The notes: generated by a model from the letters alone, not told the origin. A stretch of 20,064 bases of DNA from Lachnospiraceae bacterium UBA7225 (GCA_002473385.1 DKTR01000135.1:1-20064); one strand, 5' to 3'. Numbered from the stretch's first letter, positions 1 through 8,178 are shown. Made by a program: numbers and translations.

Positions 1-35
1 CAGATAGGCGGCGCAGCAAAATCAAAAAAGCAACG

Positions 36-84
36 TGTCTGCGACAGACATCTGGCAGCCGGATTCCACAAGAAAACATCTGCC
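36..84. repeat. Palindromic repeat unit, copy 1 of the CAGCCGGATTC type, next to a small hairpin
   Basis: Two palindromes lie back to back. TGTCTG (36-41) pairs with CAGACA (45-50) across a 3-nt loop. GGCAG (54-58) pairs with CTGCC (80-84) around a core that begins CAGCCGGATTC. A second copy of that core follows at 120-150. No coding potential is convincing here; the open frame across it on the minus strand is only a translation of the repeats. This looks like part of a composite interspersed repeat; its family was not identified. Confidence 0.5.
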
Positions 85-119
85 TGGACTGCCCTGTGCC
101 GCTGTGGATTTAATTCTCT

Positions 120-150
120 GACAGCCGGATTCTGGAAGAATGCCGCCGGC
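120..150. repeat. Palindromic repeat unit, copy 2 of the CAGCCGGATTC type
   Basis: The unit opens with ACAGCCGGATTC, matching the core at 56-66. Its ends can pair (GCCGG near 124-128 with CCGGC at 146-150), so both copies keep a closing stem while the loop sequence differs. That is what a structure-conserved repeat would show. It lies 16 nt from the 46-nt repeat at 166-211, so 1-211 reads as one repeat cluster. Confidence 0.5.
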
Positions 151-165
151 CAAATTGCCTGTTGC

Positions 166-211
166 ACCTACGGAAACTGCCACCGGCAGCTCCTTCCGGA
201 TGCATGGCAAC
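166..211 (-). repeat. 46-nt REP-like repeat, copy A
   Basis: Read on the minus strand, this 46-mer matches the plus-strand 46-mers at 809-854 and 8235-8280; it is identical to the first at 41 of 46 positions. The centre is GGAG followed by the hairpin CTGCC-GGT-GGCAG. A GGAG or GTAG foot next to a small palindrome is the hallmark of REP elements mobilised by TnpA-REP (RAYT) transposases; that assignment is an inference. On the minus strand it begins directly after the T-tract of the terminator at 214-243. Confidence 0.75.
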
Positions 212-213
212 AA

Positions 214-243
214 AAAAAGCTGACAGATCATCGTCAGCTTTTT
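214..243 (-). terminator. Rho-independent terminator of the 273-701 gene
   Basis: GCTGAC (219-224) and GTCAGC (233-238) form a stem with an 8-nt loop, flanked by an A-tract (212-218) and a T-tract (239-243). On the minus strand this gives a stem followed by seven T residues, 30 nt past the stop of the membrane-protein gene. The A/T flanks would let it work in both directions. Confidence 0.85.
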
Positions 244-272
244 CTGCATTTTTAGGATGATAAATGTGTTGA

Positions 273-701
273 TTAAGCAGCCTTTGCTTCTTTTGTTTTT
301 TTCAAATACAGAGAAACTTCTGAGAATAAGAAGCTAAGCACCAGAAGCACGGCGCAGGTGTAAAGCTCGTTCATGTGCTGGAATGGCTCGATGCCGTAAA
401 TGGTATCGGAGATTGGCCAGATCATCAGGCGCACAAACATTAAACATGCGATACCGCTGCCTGCGCAGAGCACTACCGGAGCATATGCCGCAATCTTATT
501 GATGAACAGCATTATAATGGCAACACCTGCTGTGATGCCGAGCAGAAGGCATACGTTTGAGTCATAAATCGTTTCTTTGTATGTGATAGAGCTGAATTTC
601 ATCCCGTACATAACGGCAGCCGCGATGCAGAGAACCGCTGCGATGATGCCGACATAAAAGCCTGACGCTTTCTTAACGGAATCTTTTTGTGTGTTTGTCA
701 T
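273..701 (-). CDS. Small four-helix membrane protein, unknown function
   Basis: The protein has 142 residues starting at MTNTQKDS. This start is chosen over one 23 codons upstream because a clear AAAGGAG lies just before the ATG at 699-701 (plus strand CAT). There are four hydrophobic segments, at about residues 14-35, 50-68, 73-96 and 112-131. The N-terminus is short and charged, and the C-terminal tail is rich in Lys and Ala (KKTKEAKAA). No catalytic or binding motif is visible and no family is recognised. It is divergent from the GH3-GH2-symporter operon and separated from it by 719 nt, so a functional link is only possible. It is followed by its own terminator at 214-243, so it is probably a single-gene transcript. 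Confidence 0.8.
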   Translation of the reverse strand: MTNTQKDSVKKASGFYVGIIAAVLCIAAAVMYGMKFSSITYKETIYDSNVCLLLGITAGVAIIMLFINKIAAYAPVVLCAGSGIACLMFVRLMIWPISDTIYGIEPFQHMNELYTCAVLLVLSFLFSEVSLYLKKTKEAKAA

Positions 702-746
702 AAGAAAACTCCTTTCCCTCTCGAATTTTAGATTAGGAATGCAGCT

Positions 747-807
747 TAAAATAAAACAGCGTGACCGCACTGTATGCCGGTGTCCAGACAGGCGGGGTGT
801 TATTTTA
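747..807. other. Long imperfect hairpin directly before repeat copy B
   Basis: TAAAATAA (747-754) pairs with TTATTTTA (800-807). Further pairing occurs inside, with CCGC and CTGT (65-68 and 70-73 past 700) facing ACAGGCGG (788-795) with a one-base bulge. The 3' arm ends in a T-rich run. No plus-strand gene ends nearby, so it is not an obvious terminator. It lies about 46 nt upstream of the minus-strand start at 701, and could belong to that gene's upstream region or to the adjoining repeat. Confidence 0.5.
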
Positions 808-808
808 G

Positions 809-854
809 GTTGCCATGCATCCGAAGGGAGCTGCCGGTGGCAGGTCCTGTAGGT
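809..854 (+). repeat. 46-nt REP-like repeat, copy B
   Basis: This copy matches copy C (8235-8280) at 44 of 46 positions, including 38 identical bases at the 3' side, and copy A at 41 of 46. It contains GGAG plus the CTGCC-GGT-GGCAG hairpin and ends in GTAGGT. It begins one base after the hairpin at 747-807. Frames that translate it give a recurrent GPATGSSLRM-like peptide on the minus strand, which is a repeat artefact and not a protein. Confidence 0.8.
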
Positions 855-1165
855 TTTTGTATGTGCGTATGCCCGTCAGGAATGCCAGAAGACATCCGGA
901 AACCGCATTTTCCGGATAATGGAGGCAGAATATCCTGTCCCAAAGGTTCGCACATATTGTCAAAAACAATTATGACATGGAATGGAATTTCTGTCAAATT
1001 GCCGGGAAATCTTTCCGGGATTTCAAAAAAGCGATTTTTGGCAGCTTGCGTCCAAATTTTAATAATACACGACAAAAATATTGGTTTATGAAAAGAAAAC
1101 TGACGCAAATGAATGAAATCATGCATTGCGACGTAGCGGGAATTGTACACGACATAGGGCAAGCC
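855..1165. other. Non-coding stretch upstream of the sugar operon
   Basis: No convincing gene lies here; the short frames lack ribosome binding sites and protein-like composition. One clear inverted repeat is present: ATCCGGAAA (894-902) and TTTCCGGAT (909-917) with a 6-nt loop. No T-tract follows, so it is not a standard terminator on the plus strand. I could not find paired LytTR-like direct repeats at the expected distance from the promoter at 1166-1194. Confidence 0.4.
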
Positions 1166-1194
1166 TTCCCAAAAACGGAAAAAATGCCTATAAT
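1166..1194 (+). promoter_or_regulatory. Predicted sigma-A promoter of the GH3-GH2-symporter operon
   Basis: A perfect TATAAT (1189-1194) lies 17 nt after TTCCCA (1166-1171), which matches 4 of 6 bases of the -35 consensus. Transcription from here would give a leader of about 220 nt before the GH3 start, long enough for post-initiation control; the leader contains the hairpin at 1345-1380. Confidence 0.55.
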
Positions 1195-1344
1195 AAGGAC
1201 AGCTATATGTATATGTTTTGTATAAAAATACCCTGCGGCGCTTGTACATCTGATCCGGTGAAATGTAAAAAAGACGAAGGTTATACAAAGCACAGTGCAT
1301 TTTCCCCGCATGGAAAGCTGCACAGATACGAAGTTAAGATGCAA

Positions 1345-1380
1345 TAACAGTTCAGACAGACCGGCTCTGCTGAACTGTTA
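1345..1380 (+). promoter_or_regulatory. Strong leader hairpin upstream of the permuted GH3 gene
   Basis: TAACAGTTCAG (1345-1355) and CTGAACTGTTA (1370-1380) are perfect 11-nt reverse complements. Inside them CAGA (1357-1360) pairs with TCTG (1366-1369), giving a 15-bp stem with one bulged base and a 5-nt loop. It ends 40 nt before the ATG at 1421. There is no T-run directly after it. It may act as an mRNA 5' stabiliser, an attenuator part or a protein-binding site; the sequence does not decide which. Confidence 0.6.
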
Positions 1381-1420
1381 CAGGTCACACACAATTTTCA
1401 AGAAAGAGAGGAGACTGTAT

Positions 1421-4400
1421 ATGAGGTCCTCAAGGAAAAGAACGCTTAAGAAAGTTTTAACGAACATCTCTGTCATTCTGCTGGTGCTCGTGTATTTCGG
1501 AAGCTCGGTTGCAAGTGAGTTCACCGGACAGATCAATTCTTTCCTGGGCATTTCTACATCAAAAATGGTCAACAAGGATGGCAGCCCTGTTGATGAAAAC
1601 GATTATGCCAGATACTATGAAAGTGATTATACATCGGTTGCCGATCTTAAAGCTGCCGGACTGGCAAAGGTACGCGAGGTAGAGGGCGAGGGCGCCGTTC
1701 TGCTGAAAAATGAGAATAATACACTGCCGCTGAAGGGAACAGACGTATCTCTCTTTGGCGCAACAGCAATTTCGCCGGTATACGGCGGTACCGGTTCCGG
1801 TGCGGTATCCTCCGCGGATGCACCTTCTTATAAGGATGTTATGGAGGATGGCGGTTTCACTGTTGTCAACAGCGATCTGCTCGACTGGTATCTCGAAGAG
1901 GAATACGGACGCGACTTTGATGATGGAAACATCAACGAGGCTTCCTGGAAATCCATCCAGAAGTCAGACGCGGTAGATTCCTTCGGAAAAGGTGAGACCG
2001 CGATTTTCGTGATCGGCCGTGTCGGCGGTGAGGCAAACGACCTGAAGAGTGTAAACCACGACGATGGTCAGAACGGCGATTATCTGAGACTGAACAAAAA
2101 CGAGCGCGCGACCCTGGAAGGTCTGAAAGAATATAAGGATGAAGGCAGGATTTCCTCCATCGTTGTGCTGATTAACAGTGCGAACCCGATCTCTGCAGAG
2201 TTCATCAATGAAGAAGACTATGGTATCGACGCGGCGCTGTGGATCGGTTCAGTAGGACAGACAGGTCTGTACGCGGTGGCGGATATTCTGTCCGGTCAGG
2301 TGAACCCGTCCGGTTCTCTTCCGGATACCTGGTGGGTGGATAACCTGCTCGATCCGACAATGGCAAACTTTGGAAGCTACACCTACGAAGGTGCGGAAAA
2401 TTATGACTTCGGTTCTCATGGACGTGTGTACAATACGTACGTAGTATACCAGGAGGGCATTTATGTCGGTTATCGCTATACGGAGACGCGCTATGAGGAT
2501 GTTGTGCTTGGCACTGAGAATGCAGGTGACTTTGAGTACGATGAGGTTGTAGCATATCCGTTTGGCTACGGCTTAAGCTATACCGAGTTTGAGATGTCCG
2601 ACATGGAAGTGACAAAGAGCGGCGAAGGTCAGGAGACTGCCTATACGGTAACAGTCAATGTGACGAATACCGGTGACGTGGCAGGTAAGAAGACCGTGCA
2701 GATCTATGCACAGAAACCGTACACCGATTATGATAAGGAAAATCAGATTGAAAAGGCTGCAGTAGAGCTGGTAGGTTACGGCAAGACGCAGATGCTTGAA
2801 CCGGGCGCAAGCGAGACCGTTACCATTGAGGTGCCGGAATACTTCCTTACCTCCTATGACGCTTACAATACAGGTGTTTACATTTTGGATGAGGGAACTT
2901 ATTACTTCACGGCAGCGGATAATTCCCACGCGGCGGCAAATAATATCCTTGCAGCAAAGGGGAAGAAGGCGTCCGACGGCATGACAGAAGAAGGCAGCGC
3001 CGATATGGTTTATGATGTAGACTACGACTTCGACAGCGAGACCTATGCAACCGCATACGGCACCGGCAATGAAGTGACCAGTCTGTTTGCTGATGTGGAC
3101 ATCAACCGTTATGAGGGCAGAGGCGACAATTCTGTTACGTACATCACCCGCAGCGACTGGGAAGGCACAACCATGCTCTTCACTCCGGACGATGACGAGG
3201 GCTGGAACACTAACTATGTGAAATTGACAATGACAGATCAGATTGCAGCCGATGTTGTGCTGGATGATTCCGATTTGCCAGAGAACGATGGAAACTGGCC
3301 GACGATGGGCTCCACAGAGACAGAGTACCAGTTAATCGATCTTCTGAAGGATGATGCAGGAAACCCGATTCCATACAGCGATGCGAAGTGGGAGGAATTC
3401 CTCGATCAGCTTACCTACAGCCAGCTTAGCAAGCTGTGCGCAGTTGGTCTTCGTATGACTGCCGCAGTACAGGAAATCGGCAAGCCGGAAACGCTCGATC
3501 ACAATGGTCCCAGCGGTGTAACGCAGGCATACAGTATTGGACCGAACGGCTATGCGACACAAACGAATGATCCGGATAAGAGCCAGACAGGTACCTGCTA
3601 TCCGTGTAACGGTATTATCGCTGCGACTTTCAACGACCAGCTCGTTGAGGAAGTCGGTACGCTGATCGGTGAGGACGCGATGTGGGCAGGTTATGCCGGA
3701 TTCTATGGCACCGGTCTGAACATCCACCGCACTCCGTATGCAGGACGTGTATTCGAGTATTATTCTGAGGACGGCATCCTCACCGGACTGATCGCAGCCG
3801 TAGAGACAGCGGCGATCCAGTCGAAGGGTGTCTATGTATACAACAAGCACTTTGTGCTGAATGACCAGGAGGAACAGCGTCAGGGTATCGGTACCTGGTG
3901 CAACGAGCAGGCGCTGCGCGAGCTCTATCTGAGAGCATTTGAGCTTCCGATCGTAAATTCAGATGCGAAGTGTGTAATGACAGCATTCAATCGTCTCGGC
4001 GCAATGTGGTCCGGCGCAATGTACAATCTGCAGACAGCATGGCTGCGCGGCGAGGCCGGCATGACCGGTTTCGCGGTAACAGATATGTATGACGGCAGCT
4101 ATATGTCCAAGCCGCATGAGGTGCTGGCAGGAAATGATATTCCGGACAACTATCCGGGTGTAAGCGGAACAAATGTGGAGAATGCAGCGAGTGACCTTGG
4201 CTTTGAGTTTGCGGACTATGCGCCGGGTGCTTCTAAGGAAAATGCACAGCTTGCACAGGCGATGAGAGAATCTGCACACCGCATTCTGTATACGGTGGTG
4301 CACTCCCGCGGTATGGACGGCATCAGTGCAGACACGATGATCGTTCACGTAACACCGTGGTGGTCTACGCTGCTGACCGTTCTGACCTATGTGTTTGCAG

Positions 4401-4477
4401 CACTGTCGCTGATCTGCGGCATCTGTCTGATTCTTAATATTGCAGGCTTCAGCTTTAAGAAGAAAAAGAAGGCGTGA
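1421..4477 (+). CDS. Membrane-anchored, circularly permuted GH3 beta-glucosidase-like enzyme
   Basis: The protein has 1018 residues. The start is MRSSRKRTLKK, preceded by GAGAGGAG; longer frames lack a ribosome site. An N-terminal transmembrane helix (about 12-30) is followed by the GH3 alpha/beta-sandwich domain (about 87-307, GAVLLKNENNTLPL and SGQVNPSGSLPDTWW), the YPFGYGLSY motif and an FnIII-like domain (about 400-500). The TIM barrel comes last (about 660-980), with LDHNGPSGV (Asp693), NKHFVLNDQE (Lys809-His810) and the nucleophile motif GFAVTDMYDG (Asp888). A second transmembrane helix and a KKKKKA tail end it. Domain order is reversed relative to most GH3 enzymes, as known for the Butyrivibrio fibrisolvens and Ruminococcus albus beta-glucosidases. 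Topology suggests an enzyme outside the cell held at both ends. It is first in an operon, 57 nt before the GH2 gene. The exact glycoside is not readable. Confidence 0.93.
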   Translation: MRSSRKRTLKKVLTNISVILLVLVYFGSSVASEFTGQINSFLGISTSKMVNKDGSPVDENDYARYYESDYTSVADLKAAGLAKVREVEGEGAVLLKNENNTLPLKGTDVSLFGATAISPVYGGTGSGAVSSADAPSYKDVMEDGGFTVVNSDLLDWYLEEEYGRDFDDGNINEASWKSIQKSDAVDSFGKGETAIFVIGRVGGEANDLKSVNHDDGQNGDYLRLNKNERATLEGLKEYKDEGRISSIVVLINSANPISAEFINEEDYGIDAALWIGSVGQTGLYAVADILSGQVNPSGSLPDTWWVDNLLDPTMANFGSYTYEGAENYDFGSHGRVYNTYVVYQEGIYVGYRYTETRYEDVVLGTENAGDFEYDEVVAYPFGYGLSYTEFEMSDMEVTKSGEGQETAYTVTVNVTNTGDVAGKKTVQIYAQKPYTDYDKENQIEKAAVELVGYGKTQMLEPGASETVTIEVPEYFLTSYDAYNTGVYILDEGTYYFTAADNSHAAANNILAAKGKKASDGMTEEGSADMVYDVDYDFDSETYATAYGTGNEVTSLFADVDINRYEGRGDNSVTYITRSDWEGTTMLFTPDDDEGWNTNYVKLTMTDQIAADVVLDDSDLPENDGNWPTMGSTETEYQLIDLLKDDAGNPIPYSDAKWEEFLDQLTYSQLSKLCAVGLRMTAAVQEIGKPETLDHNGPSGVTQAYSIGPNGYATQTNDPDKSQTGTCYPCNGIIAATFNDQLVEEVGTLIGEDAMWAGYAGFYGTGLNIHRTPYAGRVFEYYSEDGILTGLIAAVETAAIQSKGVYVYNKHFVLNDQEEQRQGIGTWCNEQALRELYLRAFELPIVNSDAKCVMTAFNRLGAMWSGAMYNLQTAWLRGEAGMTGFAVTDMYDGSYMSKPHEVLAGNDIPDNYPGVSGTNVENAASDLGFEFADYAPGASKENAQLAQAMRESAHRILYTVVHSRGMDGISADTMIVHVTPWWSTLLTVLTYVFAALSLICGICLILNIAGFSFKKKKKA

Positions 4478-4486
4478 TCCTGGCAC

Positions 4487-4513
4487 AGGTCCGGGCAGTA
4501 AATGTCAGGACCT
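4487..4513 (+). other. Small intercistronic hairpin between the GH3 and GH2 genes
   Basis: AGGTCC (4487-4492) pairs with GGACCT (4508-4513) across a 15-nt loop, 22 nt before the GH2 start. No T-tract follows, so termination is unlikely. It could mark RNA processing or have no function. Confidence 0.3.
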
Positions 4514-4534
4514 TCAAAAGAAAGGAAAAAAATT

Positions 4535-6463
4535 ATGAGAAGACGAGAGAGTCTGCTGAACAGGGAATGGCAGTTTGCCGGTCCCGATGGAAAAACTACA
4601 ATCGTCCGCCTTCCCCATACATGGAATAATATTGACGGACAGGACGGCGGCAATGATTATTACCGCGGCACCTGTACCTACGTTACTACTTTCGTACCGC
4701 CTTCCTTTGATGCAGAGACGGAACGCGTTTACCTGGAGTTTGACGGAGTCAACGCTACCGCGGATGTCACGCTTAACGGGCATGCCTGCTGTCATCACGA
4801 TGGCGGATATTCTGCTTTCCGTGTGGAGGTGACGGATCTTCTGCAGACGGAGAACAGCCTGCAGGTGGCGGTGGATAACAGCGTTAACGATCATGTATAT
4901 CCGCAGAAGGCAGATTTTACCTTCTATGGCGGCATCTACCGTGATGTGAAGATCATCGTGGTTCATAAAAAGCATTTTGACATGGATCATTTTGGAGGAC
5001 CGGGCATCAAGATTACGCCGGTTGTGGACGGAGAAGATGCAAAGGTTACCGTGGAGAGCTGGAATAATGCGCCGGAGGCGGAGACGGTGATTACCATTCT
5101 GGATGCTGCCGGGAAACCGGTCGCGGCTGATGCGGGAAGCAACGCAGTAATTGTGATGAAGAAGCCGCACCGCTGGGATGGCGTGAAGGATCCCTATCTG
5201 TATACGGCAGTAGCGGAGCTGAAGGAAGATGGAACAGTGCTCGATGAGGTGCGCCTGCGCTTTGGTGTGCGCGCGTTCCATGTAGATAAAGATAAAGGAT
5301 TTTTCCTGAACGGACGTCGTTATCCGCTGCGCGGGGTATCCCGCCATCAGGACCGGAGGGCACTGGGCAATGCGCTGACAGAAGCGGAGCATGACGAAGA
5401 TCTGGAGCTGATCCGTGAAATGGGTGTCACCTCCATCCGGCTGGCACATTACCAGCACAGTCAGTATTTCTATGACCGCTGTGATGAAATGGGCTTTGTA
5501 GTGTGGGCGGAGATTCCCTATATTTCTGAGCACCTGCCGAATGGACGTGAAAATACGATCTCGCAGATGAAGGAGCTGATTATACAGAATTATCACCATG
5601 CCTGTATTGTGTGCTGGGGCATATCGAATGAGATTACGATCTCTACGAAGGACAAAAAGGACATGCTGGACAATCATCATGTGCTGAATGATCTGTGCCA
5701 CGAGATGGATGCTACCCGCCTTACGACGCTTGCCTGTTATGCGATGTGCGGACCGTTTAACAAGGTGGCGCATATCACGGATATCGTGGGCTGGAATCTG
5801 TATCTTGGCTGGTACGTGCCGGGGCTGTTCTTAAACGACCTCTGGATCAGTTTTTTCCATCTGGTGTATCCGAAGCGCTCCCTGTGTTTCTCGGAGTATG
5901 GCTGCGAGGGTATGCCGAATCTGCATTCGGAGCATCCGCGCCGCGGTGATCACACGGAGGAGTACCAGGCGAAATATCACGAATTTATGCTGCGCTGCTT
6001 TGAGCGTCATCCCTATATGTGGGCAAATTATGTGTGGAATATGTTTGACTTTGCGGCCGATGCAAGAGATCAGGGCGGCGAGCCGGGCATGAACCACAAG
6101 GGGCTTGTGACCTTTGACCGCAAGACAAAAAAGGACAGCTTCTATTTATACAAGGCATTCTGGAGTGATGAGCCGTTTGTACACATTGCGGGCAGGCGTA
6201 TGGCTGACCGCACGGGCGGGAGCACGAAGGTGAAGATTTATACAAACCAGCCGCATGTGAAACTGTACAACAACGGCAAGGTAATGGGCGAGGCGGATGT
6301 GGACAAGGTGGTGACCTTTACGGTGCCGCTCTCTGATATTAACAATCTGGAGGTGCGTGCGGGCAAGCTGCGTGATACGGCGGTGCTGAAGAAGGTGAGC
6401 AGCCCGAATCCTTCCTATAAATTAAAAAAGGATAAAAACCGGCAGAAAAGCAACTGGGTATAA
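4535..6463 (+). CDS. GH2 beta-galactosidase-like glycosidase, cytoplasmic
   Basis: The protein has 642 residues. The start MRRRESLLNREWQF follows an AAAGGA site; a frame-compatible ATG 11 codons upstream lacks one. There is no signal peptide. Domains run in GH2 order: jelly-roll with GGIYRDVKI (about 129-137), immunoglobulin-like domain, then TIM barrel with RGVSRHQDRR, RLAHYQHSQ, the acid/base in WGISNEI (Glu366) and the nucleophile in FSEYGCEG (Glu454). A short C-terminal beta domain follows. MNHKGLVTFDRK contains an N-x-K triplet (Asn520, Lys522) in the place where beta-glucuronidases carry their signature, but I believe beta-galactosidases of this subgroup often share it, so it is not decisive. 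It probably hydrolyses a disaccharide or glycoside imported by the next gene product, 42 nt downstream. The C-terminus (KNRQKSNWV) is shorter than in longer multi-domain relatives. Confidence 0.92.
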   Translation: MRRRESLLNREWQFAGPDGKTTIVRLPHTWNNIDGQDGGNDYYRGTCTYVTTFVPPSFDAETERVYLEFDGVNATADVTLNGHACCHHDGGYSAFRVEVTDLLQTENSLQVAVDNSVNDHVYPQKADFTFYGGIYRDVKIIVVHKKHFDMDHFGGPGIKITPVVDGEDAKVTVESWNNAPEAETVITILDAAGKPVAADAGSNAVIVMKKPHRWDGVKDPYLYTAVAELKEDGTVLDEVRLRFGVRAFHVDKDKGFFLNGRRYPLRGVSRHQDRRALGNALTEAEHDEDLELIREMGVTSIRLAHYQHSQYFYDRCDEMGFVVWAEIPYISEHLPNGRENTISQMKELIIQNYHHACIVCWGISNEITISTKDKKDMLDNHHVLNDLCHEMDATRLTTLACYAMCGPFNKVAHITDIVGWNLYLGWYVPGLFLNDLWISFFHLVYPKRSLCFSEYGCEGMPNLHSEHPRRGDHTEEYQAKYHEFMLRCFERHPYMWANYVWNMFDFAADARDQGGEPGMNHKGLVTFDRKTKKDSFYLYKAFWSDEPFVHIAGRRMADRTGGSTKVKIYTNQPHVKLYNNGKVMGEADVDKVVTFTVPLSDINNLEVRAGKLRDTAVLKKVSSPNPSYKLKKDKNRQKSNWV

Positions 6464-6505
6464 AGCCGCTGCCCTGCTGAAGAAAAAAGAAAGGAGTCTG
6501 TGGAA

Positions 6506-8074
6506 ATGAGTAATTCTGCAAAGACGACCGGAGCAGAAAGCATGAACCGCGCGAAAGCGTATCAGCTTGTGCTGTTTCCGCTGAACAACGGTGCTACCAA
6601 TGTGTATTTTGTGCTGGTGCTTTCCTATATTGCAATGTTCGGCAACGGCGTACTCGGTCTTTTGATGGCGTTTGCCACCATTATGGTAACAGCAATGCGC
6701 CTGTGTGATGCGATTACTGACCCGATCATCGGTGCATTGATAGACCGTACCAGCGGCAAATTCGGCAAGTTCCGTCCATTTATGATTATTGGCAACCTTA
6801 TCATGGCAGTGAGTGTACTTGTGCTGTACCTGCTTACTCCGATGATTCCGGAATCCATGATGTGGCTGCGCTATGTGTTGTTTGTGCTGCTGTATTTTAT
6901 CTGGGTAATCGGCTATACATTCCAGACCTCCTGTACCCGTTCCGGGCAGACGGTTTTGACGAACGATCCGAAGCAGCGTCCGATGTTCACACTGTTTAAC
7001 ACGGTGGGAAGTCTTATCGGTATGGGCGCTATGCAGTTCCTGGCACCGATCATCCGCTCAAATGTGGGCGACTACAACACTGCGGAATTCTACCGTGTGC
7101 TGGCACCGCTCGGCATCGCGATCTCGATTGTGCTGACGATTCTGGCGGTCATTGGTATCTGGGAGAAGGATCAGCCGAAGTATTACGGAATCGGCGGAGC
7201 AAATGCCGAGAAGGTAAAGGTCTCTGAGTACCTCGAAATTATTAAGGGCAACAAGCCGATGCAGCGTCTGATGGTGGCCGGTGCAGGCTGTAAGCTGGCG
7301 CTTGCTATCGCGACCAACGTGTCGGTACTGTGCATGCTGTATGGCTGTATGATGGGCAATTACGATGGATTATATCTGCCGATGATGGTGCTCGGCTATG
7401 CATGCTCGGCGCCGTTCTTCCTGCTGACGATCCGTACTTCACAGAAAGAGGGGCAGAAGGCGTCACTGGAGAAGTATGTGCGTCTGGCGCTGATTATGTA
7501 CATAGGCGTGCTTGTGCTGCTGCTGTTCTGGAAGCAGGGCAACCCGGCATTCAATCTTTCCCTTATGGGAGAAAAAGGTCTTACGATTAACCTGTACACA
7601 ATTCTGTTTATTGTATGCTTTGGTATCGGCTACGGTGCGTATTATTCTACTGCGGATATGCCGATTCCGATGGTTGCAGATTGCTCGGACTACGAGACGT
7701 ACCGCTCCGGAAAATACATTCCGGGTATCATGGGAACGCTGTTCAGCCTGGTAGATAAGCTGGTTTCCTCGCTGGCGACCACGGTTGTGGCAATTGCAGT
7801 ATCTTTTATCGGTCTGAAGGATCTGCCGGCGGCAGAAACTCCGTATGCACCGGGTATGAACTGGGTGGTAATCGTACTGTTCTGCGTCATTCCGATGCTG
7901 GCATGGATCGCTACGCTGATTGCCATGAAGGGCTATACCCTGACCGGCGCTAAAATGAAGGAAATCCAGGCGGTTAATGCGGCGAGAAAAGCAGTGATTG
8001 CTGACGGAAAGACGATGGAGCAGGCAATGAAGATGTATCAGACCATCGACCAGGTTCCGGCAGAATTTAAATAA
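6506..8074 (+). CDS. GPH-family glycoside:cation symporter
   Basis: The protein has 522 residues and about 12 hydrophobic segments. The ATG at 6506 is preferred over the in-frame GTG at 6500, because AAGGAG at 6491-6496 is 9 nt from the ATG but only 3 nt from the GTG. The N-terminal third carries the GPH (melibiose/glucuronide permease) signature: DAITDPIIGALIDRTSG then GKFRPFMI, with Asp residues that in MelB relatives take part in cation and sugar binding. It is the last gene of the GH3-GH2-transporter operon and presumably imports the product released by the surface GH3 enzyme or the substrate of the GH2 enzyme, driven by Na+ or H+. The operon has no regulator of its own within it. Specificity (galactoside, glucoside or glucuronide) cannot be read from the sequence. 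Confidence 0.93.
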   Translation: MSNSAKTTGAESMNRAKAYQLVLFPLNNGATNVYFVLVLSYIAMFGNGVLGLLMAFATIMVTAMRLCDAITDPIIGALIDRTSGKFGKFRPFMIIGNLIMAVSVLVLYLLTPMIPESMMWLRYVLFVLLYFIWVIGYTFQTSCTRSGQTVLTNDPKQRPMFTLFNTVGSLIGMGAMQFLAPIIRSNVGDYNTAEFYRVLAPLGIAISIVLTILAVIGIWEKDQPKYYGIGGANAEKVKVSEYLEIIKGNKPMQRLMVAGAGCKLALAIATNVSVLCMLYGCMMGNYDGLYLPMMVLGYACSAPFFLLTIRTSQKEGQKASLEKYVRLALIMYIGVLVLLLFWKQGNPAFNLSLMGEKGLTINLYTILFIVCFGIGYGAYYSTADMPIPMVADCSDYETYRSGKYIPGIMGTLFSLVDKLVSSLATTVVAIAVSFIGLKDLPAAETPYAPGMNWVVIVLFCVIPMLAWIATLIAMKGYTLTGAKMKEIQAVNAARKAVIADGKTMEQAMKMYQTIDQVPAEFK

Positions 8075-8076
8075 AG

Positions 8077-8096
8077 CGCTGCTATGAACAGCAGCG
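8077..8096 (+). terminator. Hairpin directly after the symporter gene, weak terminator candidate
   Basis: CGCTGCT (8077-8083) and AGCAGCG (8090-8096) form a perfect 7-bp stem with a 6-nt loop, starting 3 nt after the stop codon. No T-tract follows directly, the nearest being TTTT about 13 nt on. Termination is plausible but not strong. Confidence 0.4.
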
Positions 8097-8135
8097 GCAG
8101 TACAGCAGTTTTAACAAAAATGTATGATTTCTCAT

Positions 8136-8178
8136 TTGTAAAATATACACTTCTATATTATAATAGAGTATAGAAGTG
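8136..8178 (+). promoter_or_regulatory. Promoter with a 10-bp inverted repeat around the -10 box
   Basis: TTGTAA (8136-8141) and a perfect TATAAT (8159-8164) are separated by exactly 17 nt. CACTTCTATA (8148-8157) and TATAGAAGTG (8169-8178) are perfect inverted repeats whose 11-nt centre holds the -10 box. A protein bound there would block the promoter, so this is a candidate operator. It is the likely promoter of the response-regulator/kinase pair at 8343-10393, with a leader of about 170 nt. Confidence 0.65.

Noticed and set aside
22..249. Short minus-strand gene at the left edge
   Set aside because: It runs through the terminator, repeat copy A and both CAGCCGGATTC palindromes; the peptide repeats (ESGCQ) only mirror the DNA repeats.
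1110..1165. LytTR-type direct repeats upstream of the sugar operon promoter
   Set aside because: The ATTG-containing pair at about 1125 and 1142 has a 17-nt period and low identity, unlike LytTR sites, so I do not claim control by system 1.
800..1300. Possible minus-strand gene of 166 codons between the membrane protein and the GH3 gene
   Set aside because: Its C-terminal part is a translation of the 46-nt repeat and the rest lacks protein-like composition and a ribosome site.
4514..5773. 419-codon open frame on the minus strand, antisense to the GH2 gene
   Set aside because: It is fully covered by the GH2 gene with intact catalytic motifs; the antisense translation shows no domain or signal.
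6086..6106. N-x-K motif in the GH2 protein taken as proof of beta-glucuronidase activity
   Set aside because: The same NHKGLVTFDRK context is, to my knowledge, common in beta-galactosidase-like GH2 proteins, so the triplet alone cannot decide specificity.
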